DNA of 9,426 nucleotides from Candidatus Peribacter sp. UBA2144 (GCA_002328295.1 DCXE01000070.1:1-9426), one strand, 5' to 3'; counted from the first letter of the stretch, positions 1-5,809 are shown. The notes: generated from the letters alone by a model not told the origin. Program-made: numbers and translations.

Positions 1-35
1 CGCCCACCACCTACTTTATAGCTTGTAGAAGCCAT
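1..35 (-). CDS. possible start of a gene running off the left edge
   Basis: An ATG at 35-33 on the minus strand lies five bases after the stop of the preceding minus-strand gene and stays open to the window edge, reading MASTSYKVGGG. The close spacing would suit a second gene in an operon. Only 11 codons are visible, there is no ribosome binding site, and no family can be recognised, so this may be chance. Confidence 0.2.
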   Translation of the reverse strand, partial: MASTSYKVGGG

Positions 36-40
36 TTGTC

Positions 41-526
41 TTACAAATCCACATTCAGACCTCTTTGAAAAATATGAGCGTTCTCACACACGTTTAAATT
101 TTCAACTACGCAATGTTCTTGGCAACAAAATGTAAGAATATCAGACGTATCACCACGTAATTCTCCTCCTGTAACCATGTGCAGTCCCGAAGATATTATT
201 CCTTGGACATACGGCTCGGGTGGTGGGATTGTATTTAAGCTAAATCCTTCAATGTTATTTGGACCAATACGTAAGCTACAACCCCTCCCATCAGAAATTG
301 GTAAACTGTATTTTTTAGTAGTTTTTACATCAACATCAATGGTTGTTTGTATCGTTGTATCTCGATAGTTGCCATTCGAATTGAGAGTGCAATCTCTGTA
401 GACATTTTTTATCTCCATCGAGCGCACCTTAACAAAAGTAGGTCCCCCTACGTAATTTTCAAAAATATAATAGCTACCAGAGCATAGAATTATTCCAGCA
501 AAACAAATAGTAAGTATTTTCTTCAT
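41..526 (-). CDS. hypothetical membrane-anchored, cysteine-rich extracytoplasmic protein
   Basis: I do not recognise this family. From the ATG at 526 the protein is 161 residues. It starts MKKILTICFAG and has one hydrophobic segment (about residues 4-20), which would be a signal anchor or an uncleaved signal peptide. A cysteine follows at residue 15, but the residues before it (IIL) do not form a good lipobox. The rest is polar and predicted outside the membrane, with several cysteines (the motifs RDC, GRGC and CCQEHC) that could form disulfides. An ATG ten codons upstream (556) is also possible. I prefer 526 because the hydrophobic segment then begins right after a Lys-Lys pair, and because a -10-like TATCAT sits six bases before it, as at other starts here. 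It is certainly a sizeable frame, but its function is unknown. Confidence 0.6.
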   Translation of the reverse strand: MKKILTICFAGIILCSGSYYIFENYVGGPTFVKVRSMEIKNVYRDCTLNSNGNYRDTTIQTTIDVDVKTTKKYSLPISDGRGCSLRIGPNNIEGFSLNTIPPPEPYVQGIISSGLHMVTGGELRGDTSDILTFCCQEHCVVENLNVCENAHIFQRGLNVDL

Positions 527-532
527 ATCTAT

Positions 533-538
533 ATGATA
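533..538 (-). promoter_or_regulatory. -10-like hexamer TATCAT, six bases before ATG 526
   Basis: TATCAT on the minus strand is followed by six bases and the ATG at 526. No matching -35 box is seen. This spacing would give a leaderless mRNA. The support is the same arrangement at other genes in the window. Confidence 0.3.
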
Positions 539-558
539 CAGCTCTAACCACTTCATCT

Positions 559-759
559 CTATATAACTTTACATAAGAGTTTTCTTGCTCTATTCAAGCC
601 ATCCACCTCCTTCACATACACTTTCTCACACCGCTTCTGATATGCCCCATAGTCCGCATACTCCAACTTTTTCCCTAGATCTACGGCAATAGAGAAAAGG
701 TAATAACTATTGGTTGGTCTATCACCAATAAAAAAGACGAAGCACTTGGCTCCGCCTTT
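559..759 (-). pseudogene. start-less 66-codon open frame, possible 3' remnant of a lost gene
   Basis: Between the terminator and the next gene, the minus strand stays open for 66 codons up to TAG at 559-561. It has no ATG. The only in-frame alternatives are internal TTG and GTG codons, for example TTG at codon 32. The translation looks protein-like, with segments such as FVFFIGDRPTNSYYLFSIAVD and KEVDGLNRARKLL. The first codons overlap the terminator hairpin, so if this was a gene its 5' part is gone. It ends two bases before the alternative upstream ATG (556) of the next gene, in another frame. I recognise no homologue. A frame this long without a stop has a modest chance of arising at random in DNA of this composition. 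Confidence 0.3.
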
Positions 760-761
760 TT
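730..761 (-). terminator. rho-independent terminator of the 780-1241 gene
   Basis: On the minus strand GGCGGAGC, a five-base loop and GCTTCGTC form an eight-pair stem with two G-U pairs, followed by six T and preceded by five A that can extend the stem. It starts about 20 bases after the gene's stop. Read on the plus strand the two G-U pairs become A-C mismatches, so the minus-strand orientation is favoured. Confidence 0.8.
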
Positions 762-779
762 AAATTCTAAGTAAAAACT

Positions 780-1241
780 CTAATTCAACGAGTTGCAAAC
801 AAACCCGAAGCGATCCAATAACCTTTCATTAACTCTCTCCATCATTGTTGCATCGCCACTAAACCTTCTGTAAACGCGGGGACATGTTCGATCCTGAAGT
901 CTTTGTAAGTCGGATGGTCTGACTTCTACTGGGGTCTTCTTTGGAGCTGTAGTCTCTTCTACAGGAGTTTCTTCTACTGCAGGGGCTGTTTCTTCAACAG
1001 CGGGTGCTTCTTCTACTGGTTCAGTTTCTTCAGCTTCAGGAGCTTCATCTTCAGCTGGTTCTTCTTGAGGAGTTTCCGCCTCTTGCTGCTCGGCTCCGAT
1101 CTGCATAAGCCTGGCACGGCGATATTTTGCTCGTGCGGCATTGGCAAATAATTCACCATCGACAGTAAAGCCAGATGCAAATGCCGGCATGGCGGTGAGA
1201 AGCAGTGATGAACTGAGAATTAAAGACGTAAGTTTTTTCAT
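780..1241 (-). CDS. secreted protein with Glu/Pro/Ala-rich linker and short two-cysteine C-terminal module
   Basis: The 153-residue product has a classic signal peptide: Lys-Lys, a hydrophobic core at about residues 5-18, and a likely cleavage after AFA at residue 22. A short basic stretch follows (residues 36-46). Residues about 50-107 are low-complexity and acidic, with degenerate repeats of the type PVEE/AVEET separated by Ala-Pro. The C-terminal 45 residues form a compact basic segment containing Cys120 and Cys149, which could make a disulfide outside the cytoplasm. The acidic Pro-rich stretch would act as an extended spacer in the envelope. I recognise no family for the terminal module. 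The gene has its own -10 box and a terminator, so it is probably monocistronic. The start is supported by the signal peptide; there is no Shine-Dalgarno sequence. Confidence 0.8.
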   Translation of the reverse strand: MKKLTSLILSSSLLLTAMPAFASGFTVDGELFANAARAKYRRARLMQIGAEQQEAETPQEEPAEDEAPEAEETEPVEEAPAVEETAPAVEETPVEETTAPKKTPVEVRPSDLQRLQDRTCPRVYRRFSGDATMMERVNERLLDRFGFVCNSLN

Positions 1242-1270
1242 AATAGAATGTGGTAAGTGTTGGTAGCGGT

Positions 1271-1276
1271 ATTATA
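1271..1276 (-). promoter_or_regulatory. -10 box TATAAT of the secreted-protein gene
   Basis: A perfect TATAAT on the minus strand ends 29 bases before the ATG at 1241, predicting an untranslated leader of about 20 bases. No convincing -35 is visible, but a perfect dyad lies just upstream at 1300-1319. Confidence 0.45.
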
Positions 1277-1299
1277 GGCAATTTAAAGCAACTTCATAG

Positions 1300-1319
1300 A
1301 CATTTTCCAAAGAAAATGT
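1300..1319. promoter_or_regulatory. perfect 8+8 dyad, operator-like or weak prs terminator
   Basis: ACATTTTC, four bases and GAAAATGT form a perfect inverted repeat between the prs stop (1328) and the TATAAT at 1271-1276. No T-run follows on the minus strand, so a strong intrinsic terminator is unlikely. The position at the upstream edge of the -35 region suits a repressor or activator site. Both readings are inference. Confidence 0.4.
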
Positions 1320-1327
1320 GCCTCGGA

Positions 1328-2257
1328 TTACTTATCGTAAACCTGTGTCACACTCTCACCTTTTTCAATATGCTCAATTACCTCAGCTAGCATTGGGGCG
1401 ATTGTAAGAACTTTGAGTGAATCAAAACTCTTGTCTTCTGTGGGCACAGAATCAGTAACTACTACTTCTTTGAAGCCTGCTGTTCCGAGCTTTTCGACAG
1501 CGTTTCCGGAAAATATTCCATGAGTTGCAGCCACATATACTTCGTCAGCAGCTCCGTGCGCATCGAGTTCCTTTTTGGCAGCTATCGGCGTACCTCCTGT
1601 ATCAATCATGTCATCGAATATGATGCATGGATGGCCTGCGACATCTCCAACAAGCTCCATAACTTCAGCTTTCTGATGTTGCGGTCTGGACTTGTGAATA
1701 ATTGCCAGATCCGCATCTATCATATCTGCAAACACTTTGGCTCTTTTGGCGCCACCGGCATCCGGGGATACAACTACAGGATTAGTCAGTTTCTTATTTC
1801 TAAAGTACTCGGCGAATATTGCATGAGCTGACAATGCATCTACGGGAATAGAGAAAAATCCCTGTATTTGACTAGAGTGCAGGTCAAGAGTTATTACATG
1901 ATCAGCTCCGGATTCTTCCAAGAGGTGCGCCACAAGTTTGGAGGAGATTGGCTCGCGAGGTTCGGCCACTCTGTCCTGCCGTGCATATGGGAAGTTAGGG
2001 ATAATCACGTGAACAGTTTCTGCAAAGCTAAGTTTCGCGGCCTGGCACATGAGGAATAATTGCATCAGATCTTCATCTGTATTTTGCGTTGCAGTTTGAA
2101 CAATATAAATATCCTTTCCCCTTATAGTTTCCAAAAACTTCACGTAACGTTCTCCGCAACTGAAACTCTTTAGGTCAATACGACCAAGCTCAATATTCAT
2201 TTCTTTGGCCAAGGACTTGGCAAGTGCCGGATGGGATGTTCCTGCGAAGAGGTGCAT
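1328..2257 (-). CDS. prs: ribose-phosphate pyrophosphokinase (PRPP synthetase)
   Basis: This cytoplasmic enzyme transfers pyrophosphate from ATP to ribose 5-phosphate, giving PRPP for purine, pyrimidine, NAD, His and Trp synthesis. The 309 residues match the usual length of bacterial enzymes (about 310-320). Visible motifs in order: IPNFPYARQDR (86-96, ATP side), DLHSSQIQGFF (125-135, with the metal and ATP-binding His127), SPDAGG (164-169, ribose-phosphate loop), KSR (189-191, the catalytic flexible loop, normally KRR or KxR), and FDDMIDTGGT (214-223, the PRPP-binding signature, usually DDMIDTAGT). All catalytic positions appear intact. The gene diverges from the PRC-barrel gene. A TATAAT nine bases before the ATG suggests a leaderless or nearly leaderless mRNA. 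The identification is secure. Confidence 0.97.
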   Translation of the reverse strand: MHLFAGTSHPALAKSLAKEMNIELGRIDLKSFSCGERYVKFLETIRGKDIYIVQTATQNTDEDLMQLFLMCQAAKLSFAETVHVIIPNFPYARQDRVAEPREPISSKLVAHLLEESGADHVITLDLHSSQIQGFFSIPVDALSAHAIFAEYFRNKKLTNPVVVSPDAGGAKRAKVFADMIDADLAIIHKSRPQHQKAEVMELVGDVAGHPCIIFDDMIDTGGTPIAAKKELDAHGAADEVYVAATHGIFSGNAVEKLGTAGFKEVVVTDSVPTEDKSFDSLKVLTIAPMLAEVIEHIEKGESVTQVYDK

Positions 2258-2266
2258 TACAACTCT

Positions 2267-2272
2267 ATTATA
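2267..2272 (-). promoter_or_regulatory. -10 box TATAAT nine bases before prs ATG
   Basis: A perfect TATAAT on the minus strand is followed by nine bases and the prs ATG. With the usual +1 about seven bases downstream, transcription would begin at or within two bases of the start codon. No -35 box and no Shine-Dalgarno sequence are seen. Confidence 0.5.
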
Positions 2273-2314
2273 CTCGATTTTGACCTTTTATGGTAGGACT
2301 GCAAAATTAAGGGC

Positions 2315-2320
2315 TATAAT
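2315..2320 (+). promoter_or_regulatory. -10 box TATAAT eight bases before the PRC-barrel ATG
   Basis: A perfect TATAAT is followed by eight bases and the ATG at 2329, mirroring the prs promoter on the other strand. The two hexamers are 42 bases apart in a 71-bp divergent spacer. No -35 is recognisable. Confidence 0.5.
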
Positions 2321-2328
2321 AAGCATGA

Positions 2329-2883
2329 ATGCACGTGAGATTATCCTCATCCCTTGGCTTGCCCGTAGTTGAAAAGAATGATGACCATGTAATAGGTATT
2401 ATTTCCGGAATTCTGATTAATCCAGATTCCGGTAAAATTGAAGGATTTTATGTAAAAGCCCCTGGCTTGATGGCTAATGGAGATTTATTCTTTTCCGCTC
2501 TAGATACCGTTAAATGGGGAACCAGAGTTTCTATTCAGGATAGAGAGGTGTTGTCTCCTGCTAATGATAGAATTCGCCTAAAGGAAATATTGGAAGATCC
2601 AAGAACTGTCCTGGGTCAAAAAGTATTTTATGAGAATGGAAAAAAGTTAGGCATTTGCAGAGATGTACAATTTGATACAGATAAAATGATTATGACTTGG
2701 ATTTTTCCAAAGAAGATATTTAGATGGGGGATGGCAATTCCTGCTAAGGAAATTAAAGAAATTAAAAAAGATAAAGTAATTGTTCGCGACCCAAAGATAA
2801 CTAAAAAAGCGGAAGAAGAATCAATCGATCCGGTTGAGGCATTGGAAAAAATTGCTGATCCAAAGATTGTAAGACCCGGATAA
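2329..2883 (+). CDS. two-domain PRC-barrel protein
   Basis: The 184-residue soluble protein contains two PRC-barrel-like units, about residues 7-77 and 93-154. Each starts with a pattern of the type LGxxVxxxxGxxxGxxxxxxxD: in the first GLPVVEKNDDHVIGIISGIL, then a short strand ending GFYV; in the second LGQKVFYENGKKLGICRDV, then a predicted strand around MTWIF. An acidic and basic tail follows (155-184). PRC-barrel domains occur in RimM (16S rRNA processing), photosynthetic reaction-centre H subunits and many stress or sporulation proteins of unclear role. Here there is no N-terminal RimM domain, so rRNA maturation cannot be claimed. No signal peptide or membrane segment is seen. It is transcribed divergently from prs. 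Fold assignment is fairly confident; function is unknown. Confidence 0.8.
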   Translation: MHVRLSSSLGLPVVEKNDDHVIGIISGILINPDSGKIEGFYVKAPGLMANGDLFFSALDTVKWGTRVSIQDREVLSPANDRIRLKEILEDPRTVLGQKVFYENGKKLGICRDVQFDTDKMIMTWIFPKKIFRWGMAIPAKEIKEIKKDKVIVRDPKITKKAEEESIDPVEALEKIADPKIVRPG

Positions 2884-2884
2884 C

Positions 2885-2927
2885 AACAATTAACAATTAA
2901 CAATTGACAGTTAACAATTAACAAATT
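2885..2927. repeat. six heptamer units, consensus AACAATT
   Basis: Immediately after the PRC-barrel stop there are six head-to-tail units of seven bases: AACAATT three times, GACAGTT, AACAATT, and a last unit with one extra A. A related period-7 array, based on AATTGAG, follows truB at 4996-5037. Confidence 0.75.
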
Positions 2928-2945
2928 GATAGATTAACAAAAGTT

Positions 2946-2966
2946 AAAAGCCCCGCTACGCGGGGC
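2946..2966 (-). terminator. rho-independent terminator of the VirB2-like gene
   Basis: GCCCCGC, a three-base loop and GCGGGGC make a perfect seven-pair GC stem. On the minus strand it is followed by TTTTAACTTTTG, a reasonable U-rich tail. It lies about 50 bases after the stop of the minus-strand gene at 3018-3359. On the plus strand no T-run follows, so it serves that gene best. Confidence 0.7.
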
Positions 2967-2972
2967 GTGTTA

Positions 2973-2999
2973 ACTGTTAACAGTGAGGTCCGAAGGACC
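2973..2999. repeat. 12-base palindrome followed by a GGTCC hairpin
   Basis: ACTGTTAACAGT (2973-2984) is a perfect palindrome. GGTCC-GAA-GGACC (2987-2999) is a perfect five-pair hairpin with a three-base loop. Together with the terminator and the heptamers they fill the convergent spacer. Their role is unknown; there is no T-tract after either. Confidence 0.5.
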
Positions 3000-3017
3000 A
3001 AGCGTGTTAAATGTCTT

Positions 3018-3359
3018 CTAAACGAAGTCTGCTACGAACTGTACGATTGCTCGTGCCAACAGGATTACAATAAGACCAATGATAGCAAACAGAATAGTCT
3101 TTTTGCTTTTCTCAACAGCCTCTTGTTCGCCCTGAGAAAGAACCATTCGCACGCCGGCGATAACGATTATTACTACAGCGAGCAGAGCCATCAGGTTAAG
3201 GAAGTTCTTAATAATATCCGTGACGGTTCCTTCGATATCGTCCGAGCCTCCAATGTCTGGAGTAGTGCCGAACATTGCAAGAGCAGCTGGAGCGCTTGAT
3301 AACCAGCAGAATACAACGGCTGATGCCTTAAGCGACTTGTGCCTGATTGATGTGATCAT
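3018..3359 (-). CDS. TrbC/VirB2-like small membrane protein (pilin-type)
   Basis: The 113-residue product has a signal peptide (basic start, hydrophobic residues 12-28, likely cleavage after ALA at 28), a short Gly/Asp-rich stretch, and two transmembrane helices (about 55-74 and 88-108). The helices are joined by a polar loop, SQGEQEAVEKSKK. This architecture, including the xxGEQEAVEKSKKxIxFAIIGL pattern, is typical of TrbC/VirB2 pilin-like proteins, which are abundant in Candidate Phyla genomes. Classic VirB2 forms the shaft of type IV secretion pili, but no VirB/Tra partner is visible here, so secretion or conjugation cannot be claimed. It lies 130 bases downstream of another minus-strand membrane protein. 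The spacer holds a possible -10 (TATAGA) and no Shine-Dalgarno sequence. Its terminator is at 2946-2966. Confidence 0.75.
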   Translation of the reverse strand: MITSIRHKSLKASAVVFCWLSSAPAALAMFGTTPDIGGSDDIEGTVTDIIKNFLNLMALLAVVIIVIAGVRMVLSQGEQEAVEKSKKTILFAIIGLIVILLARAIVQFVADFV

Positions 3360-3489
3360 AGAAAATAAGGGGTACGTTGTTGACCATTTTGCGTTATCTA
3401 TAAGAGGAAATGCAATACAAAGATGCTCAGAGGCATGAAAAGAAGCTTGACCATTAATAATATTGAGTGCTTAGAGACATATTTGTTTA

Positions 3490-4044
3490 TTATTCACTAC
3501 TTAAGAAACCAACTCCTAGTATCAATATGGCAGGAAGTGCGTACCACAGATCCTGGTTAAATATAAGAACCTGCATAAGTTTACTTTGCTGAATGATGGG
3601 AGATACATTTGTAGAGTCTGCAAGTGCGGTGTCCAAAATTGCTCCACCGGAGACAAAAGTAAGAAGTGTGGATAGAATCAGCCCTGCAGTAGCAAAGCCA
3701 AACATGGCGGTAATTATTGTGCTTAAGGCTGTTCCAGGTTCTTTTCCATACTCAATGTTAATTCCGCTTCTGATCATGATAAAGATCACTACTGCGCCGA
3801 AAAATACCAGCTTGGTTGTTGCAAGTATTGTTGAATCTACAGATAGGCCAAGCATAGAGAGCATGGCATGAGATTCTCCCGTAAGTCTTTCAAAGATATT
3901 GCCCAAGCCCTGTACTGCAACCGTAGCGATATAGGTTGCTATTACCAGTTTCACCGAATCGTGCTTTCCGATAATGAACGCATACGCAATCACCATCGCG
4001 AAGAACACAATGATGAAGAGATCCCAGCTGAGCGTCAAATCCAT
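3490..4044 (-). CDS. hypothetical polytopic membrane protein
   Basis: The 184 residues form about five hydrophobic helices, near 7-25, 30-50, 72-92, 107-132 and 167-181. Polar connectors lie at residues 26-30 (GKHDS), around 94-105 (including a Glu-Tyr-Gly-Lys-Glu stretch) and 140-158. There is no cleavable signal peptide, catalytic motif or known signature. The general layout recalls CvpA-like small membrane proteins, but I cannot support that assignment. The next gene on the same strand encodes a VirB2-like protein, so the pair may act together in the envelope; this is inference from adjacency. The ATG at 4044 is supported by a -10-like TAATAT seven bases upstream. Downstream (3360-3489) I see no other gene. 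Confidence 0.7.
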   Translation of the reverse strand: MDLTLSWDLFIIVFFAMVIAYAFIIGKHDSVKLVIATYIATVAVQGLGNIFERLTGESHAMLSMLGLSVDSTILATTKLVFFGAVVIFIMIRSGINIEYGKEPGTALSTIITAMFGFATAGLILSTLLTFVSGGAILDTALADSTNVSPIIQQSKLMQVLIFNQDLWYALPAILILGVGFLSSE

Positions 4045-4051
4045 GGGGACA

Positions 4052-4057
4052 ATATTA
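4052..4057 (-). promoter_or_regulatory. -10-like TAATAT seven bases before ATG 4044
   Basis: TAATAT on the minus strand is followed by seven bases and the ATG. It fits the leaderless arrangement seen at prs and the PRC-barrel gene. No -35 box is visible. Confidence 0.35.
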
Positions 4058-4129
4058 CCTGAAATGCCAGTAGGTATGCCAGTAGAAGTTTTTCTGATGT
4101 ATTTACTAGAACCAGTTAAAATTTCTGTC

Positions 4130-4135
4130 TAAGAT
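4130..4135 (+). promoter_or_regulatory. -10-like TAAGAT seven bases before the truB ATG
   Basis: TAAGAT is followed by seven bases and the ATG at 4143. It matches four of six consensus positions. No -35 or Shine-Dalgarno sequence is visible. Confidence 0.35.
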
Positions 4136-4142
4136 TTCCATT

Positions 4143-4994
4143 ATGCGACACGGCTTCCTTCTTATAAATAAGCCCGTCGGCCCTTCCAGCCACGATTGTG
4201 TATATCAAGCACGGAGGCTTCTGCATGAAAAGAAGATAGGCCACTTGGGGACATTGGATCCTGCAGCAGAGGGTTTGATGGTTATGGCAGTCGGAGCAAA
4301 GGCTCTTAAAGTTGTGGAGCTCTTTAATAAACTTCCAAAGGAATATGAGGCTACTATCAAGTTTGGCGAGATCAGTTCAACTTATGATAGAGAAGGAGTG
4401 ATTGAAGAGTTCGAAATAAAACCCGGAGTAAATCTGCCGACTATGACTGATATTCAAAATGTAATCGCGGATAGAATTATCGGGAAGATCGATCAAGTTC
4501 CACCTGCTCACTCAGCAATTAAAATCGGAGGGGAACGTGCTTACAGAAAAATGAGACAGGGAAGGGGAGTGAGCATTCCTCCAAGAGAAGTTGAGATTAA
4601 AAAGTGCGAAGTACTTTCATTCGAGTATCCAATACTTAAAGCTAGAATTGCTTGCTCCAGTGGTACATATATCAGATCAATTGCTAATGACTTGGGAATA
4701 CTCCTTAGATGCGGAGGTTACTTACAGGGATTAAAGAGGACGAAGGTAGGGGATTGGTCGCTTGATGATTCAGCGGGGCTTGAAGATCTAACCTGGTCAG
4801 ACGTAACTCCTTTAAAGGAGGTGCTCAGAGTTAGGTTGAAAGTGGAACTAACTTCTTCCCAAGCTGAAGACGTTAGGCATGGAAGGGACATTGATATTAA
4901 GGTCGAGCAGGACGCAATCGGTTGGTCAGAAGGATTTCCAATAGCTGTGCTTACACCGGCGGGAGGCAGGGCACATGCGAGGAAGGTTTTATAA
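4143..4994 (+). CDS. truB: tRNA pseudouridine(55) synthase
   Basis: TruB converts U55 in the T-loop of tRNAs to pseudouridine and also aids tRNA folding. The 283 residues are close to the usual length (about 290-310). The N-terminal LLINKPVGPSSHD (6-18) and GHLGTLDPAAEGL (33-45) carry the catalytic Asp39. The commoner form of the latter is GxLDPxATGxL, so AAEGL is a mild variant. Next come KEYEATIKFG (66-75, with the substrate-stacking Tyr68), TYDREG (80-85), QVPPAHSAIKIGGERAYRKMRQG (118-140) and GTYIRSIANDLG (174-185). The C-terminal part (about 230-283) is the short extension seen in many TruB proteins and is not recognisably a full PUA domain. No neighbouring rbfA, nusA or infB is present, unlike the common operon. 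The identification is secure. Confidence 0.95.
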   Translation: MRHGFLLINKPVGPSSHDCVYQARRLLHEKKIGHLGTLDPAAEGLMVMAVGAKALKVVELFNKLPKEYEATIKFGEISSTYDREGVIEEFEIKPGVNLPTMTDIQNVIADRIIGKIDQVPPAHSAIKIGGERAYRKMRQGRGVSIPPREVEIKKCEVLSFEYPILKARIACSSGTYIRSIANDLGILLRCGGYLQGLKRTKVGDWSLDDSAGLEDLTWSDVTPLKEVLRVRLKVELTSSQAEDVRHGRDIDIKVEQDAIGWSEGFPIAVLTPAGGRAHARKVL

Positions 4995-4995
4995 G

Positions 4996-5037
4996 AATTG
5001 AGAATTGATAATTGAGAATTGAGAGTGGATAATTGAA
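4996..5037. repeat. six heptamer units, consensus AATTGAG
   Basis: Starting two bases after the truB stop codon are six seven-base units: AATTGAG, AATTGAT, AATTGAG, AATTGAG, the diverged AGTGGAT, and AATTGAA. The period, the copy number and the single strongly diverged unit match the array after the PRC-barrel gene. Confidence 0.75.
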
Positions 5038-5040
5038 TAG

Positions 5041-5061
5041 ATCACAAGCTCGTTTTGTGAT
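5041..5061. repeat. perfect seven-pair hairpin before the structured segment
   Basis: ATCACAA, a seven-base loop and TTGTGAT form a perfect inverted repeat right after the heptamers. Neither strand carries a good T-run after it, so it is a poor intrinsic terminator. It may end truB transcripts or belong to the next structured segment. Confidence 0.5.
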
Positions 5062-5062
5062 T

Positions 5063-5232
5063 GGGGAGGATGCGAAGACTCTTTCAGCAAGGAGAATAGC
5101 CAACCAAAGCATAGTAAAAAATTTAGGACAACGACAACGCCAATGTGGTGCCCTAAGACTGTGCGCAGTGTGGCCAAGAAGAAAGCTGCTCAAGGTGGGG
5201 AAAGAAGAAAGGTTACAGTCGCATCCTTCCCC
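5063..5232 (+). ncRNA. candidate structured RNA closed by a 13-pair terminal stem
   Basis: GGGGAGGATGCGA (5063-5075) pairs with TCGCATCCTTCCCC (5219-5232): 13 pairs with one bulged T, joining ends about 145 bases apart. Inside are CTCTTT/AAGGAG (5079-5094), TTAGG/CCTAA (5123-5127 with 5152-5156) enclosing CGCCA/TGGTG (5138-5150), and ACTG/CAGT (5158-5169). Two of these helices need G-U pairs that exist only if the plus strand is the RNA; on the minus strand they become A-C mismatches. I find no hallmark of SRP RNA, RNase P RNA or tmRNA. There is no T-run downstream and no clear promoter, so it may be processed from a truB transcript. It lies in the 241-base gap between truB and the hydrolase, where I see no convincing gene. 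Confidence 0.4.
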
Positions 5233-5235
5233 CCG

Positions 5236-5790
5236 CTAAAAAAATGATTGTAAGGAGTTCAATAATTCCGGAAATTCTTTATATCCGGCCGTCTCATTGA
5301 AGTGTCCTGCATTTGGCACAAAGGAAAGCTCGACCTTGAGTTCATCTGCGGCTTTTTGACCATTCTCGATACATACAAAAGGGTCATTGTCGGAATGGAA
5401 TACAACAAAATTATCTGAATTACTCCGAATTGTATCCCAATCAAATCCGCCTTCTAAAAATGGTGAATCTCCTTCGATATATTTTATCGGAGGAATACCA
5501 AGAGCCGCGCTGACCAAGGCTGTAGCATTTATGGTTGTTTTAATCTTTTCCAAAAACCTAAGGGCCATTGCGCCCCCAAGGCTGTGGCCGATTACGATTG
5601 AATCGGAGTCTACTTCGTTAACCAGGTTATCAATAACTGGGTACCATTTATCAGGGGTCGGAGTATTAGCATCCGGAAAGTCAGGAATAGTTACCTCGTA
5701 TCCTTTGCTTTCAAGCTCTGTTTTTATCCATGGAAACCAATTCTCTTTACTATGGCCGCCTGTGCCATGGAAGAGGAATGCTTTTGGCAT
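5236..5790 (-). CDS. RBBP9/YdeN-type serine hydrolase (alpha/beta fold)
   Basis: The 184-residue protein matches small alpha/beta hydrolases of the RBBP9/YdeN group in length and motifs. The N-terminal strand and oxyanion region are AFLFHGTGGHSKENWFPW (4-21). The nucleophile elbow is GHSLGG with Ser70. The acid is Asp136 in SDNDPFV. The histidine is His163 in NAGHFN, followed by a Pro-Glu-Leu-rich last helix. All three catalytic residues are present. Known members hydrolyse small esters or peptides in the cytoplasm, but natural substrates are mostly unknown, so no substrate is assigned. There is no signal peptide. The ATG lies 19 bases after the encoded CCA of tRNA-Lys on the same strand, with no clear promoter between, suggesting co-transcription. 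No Shine-Dalgarno sequence is seen. Confidence 0.88.
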   Translation of the reverse strand: MPKAFLFHGTGGHSKENWFPWIKTELESKGYEVTIPDFPDANTPTPDKWYPVIDNLVNEVDSDSIVIGHSLGGAMALRFLEKIKTTINATALVSAALGIPPIKYIEGDSPFLEGGFDWDTIRSNSDNFVVFHSDNDPFVCIENGQKAADELKVELSFVPNAGHFNETAGYKEFPELLNSLQSFF

Positions 5791-5809
5791 GGAAAATATG
5801 AAAGTTAAT

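Noticed and set aside
3380..3455. Nine-base direct repeat TTGACCATT in the spacer between the two membrane genes
   Set aside because: Only two copies 67 bases apart with no further symmetry; chance is likely.
4951..5193. Minus-strand frames of 62-80 codons across the truB end and the gap
   Set aside because: They run through the heptamer repeats and the truB 3' end, and translate the repeats into Gln/Phe/Ser/Ile-rich sequence; no domain is seen.
5063..5232. SRP RNA, RNase P RNA or tmRNA
   Set aside because: No GGAAGG-type SRP loop motif, no GAGGAAAGTC core of RNase P, and no T-arm or tag frame of tmRNA could be found. Likeness near 5173-5195 to the SRP motif is too poor.
5033..5239. 68-codon plus-strand frame over the structured segment
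   Set aside because: Arg/Gln-rich composition with no domain or ribosome binding site. Another plus frame there is also open, as expected of an RNA-like, purine-rich segment.
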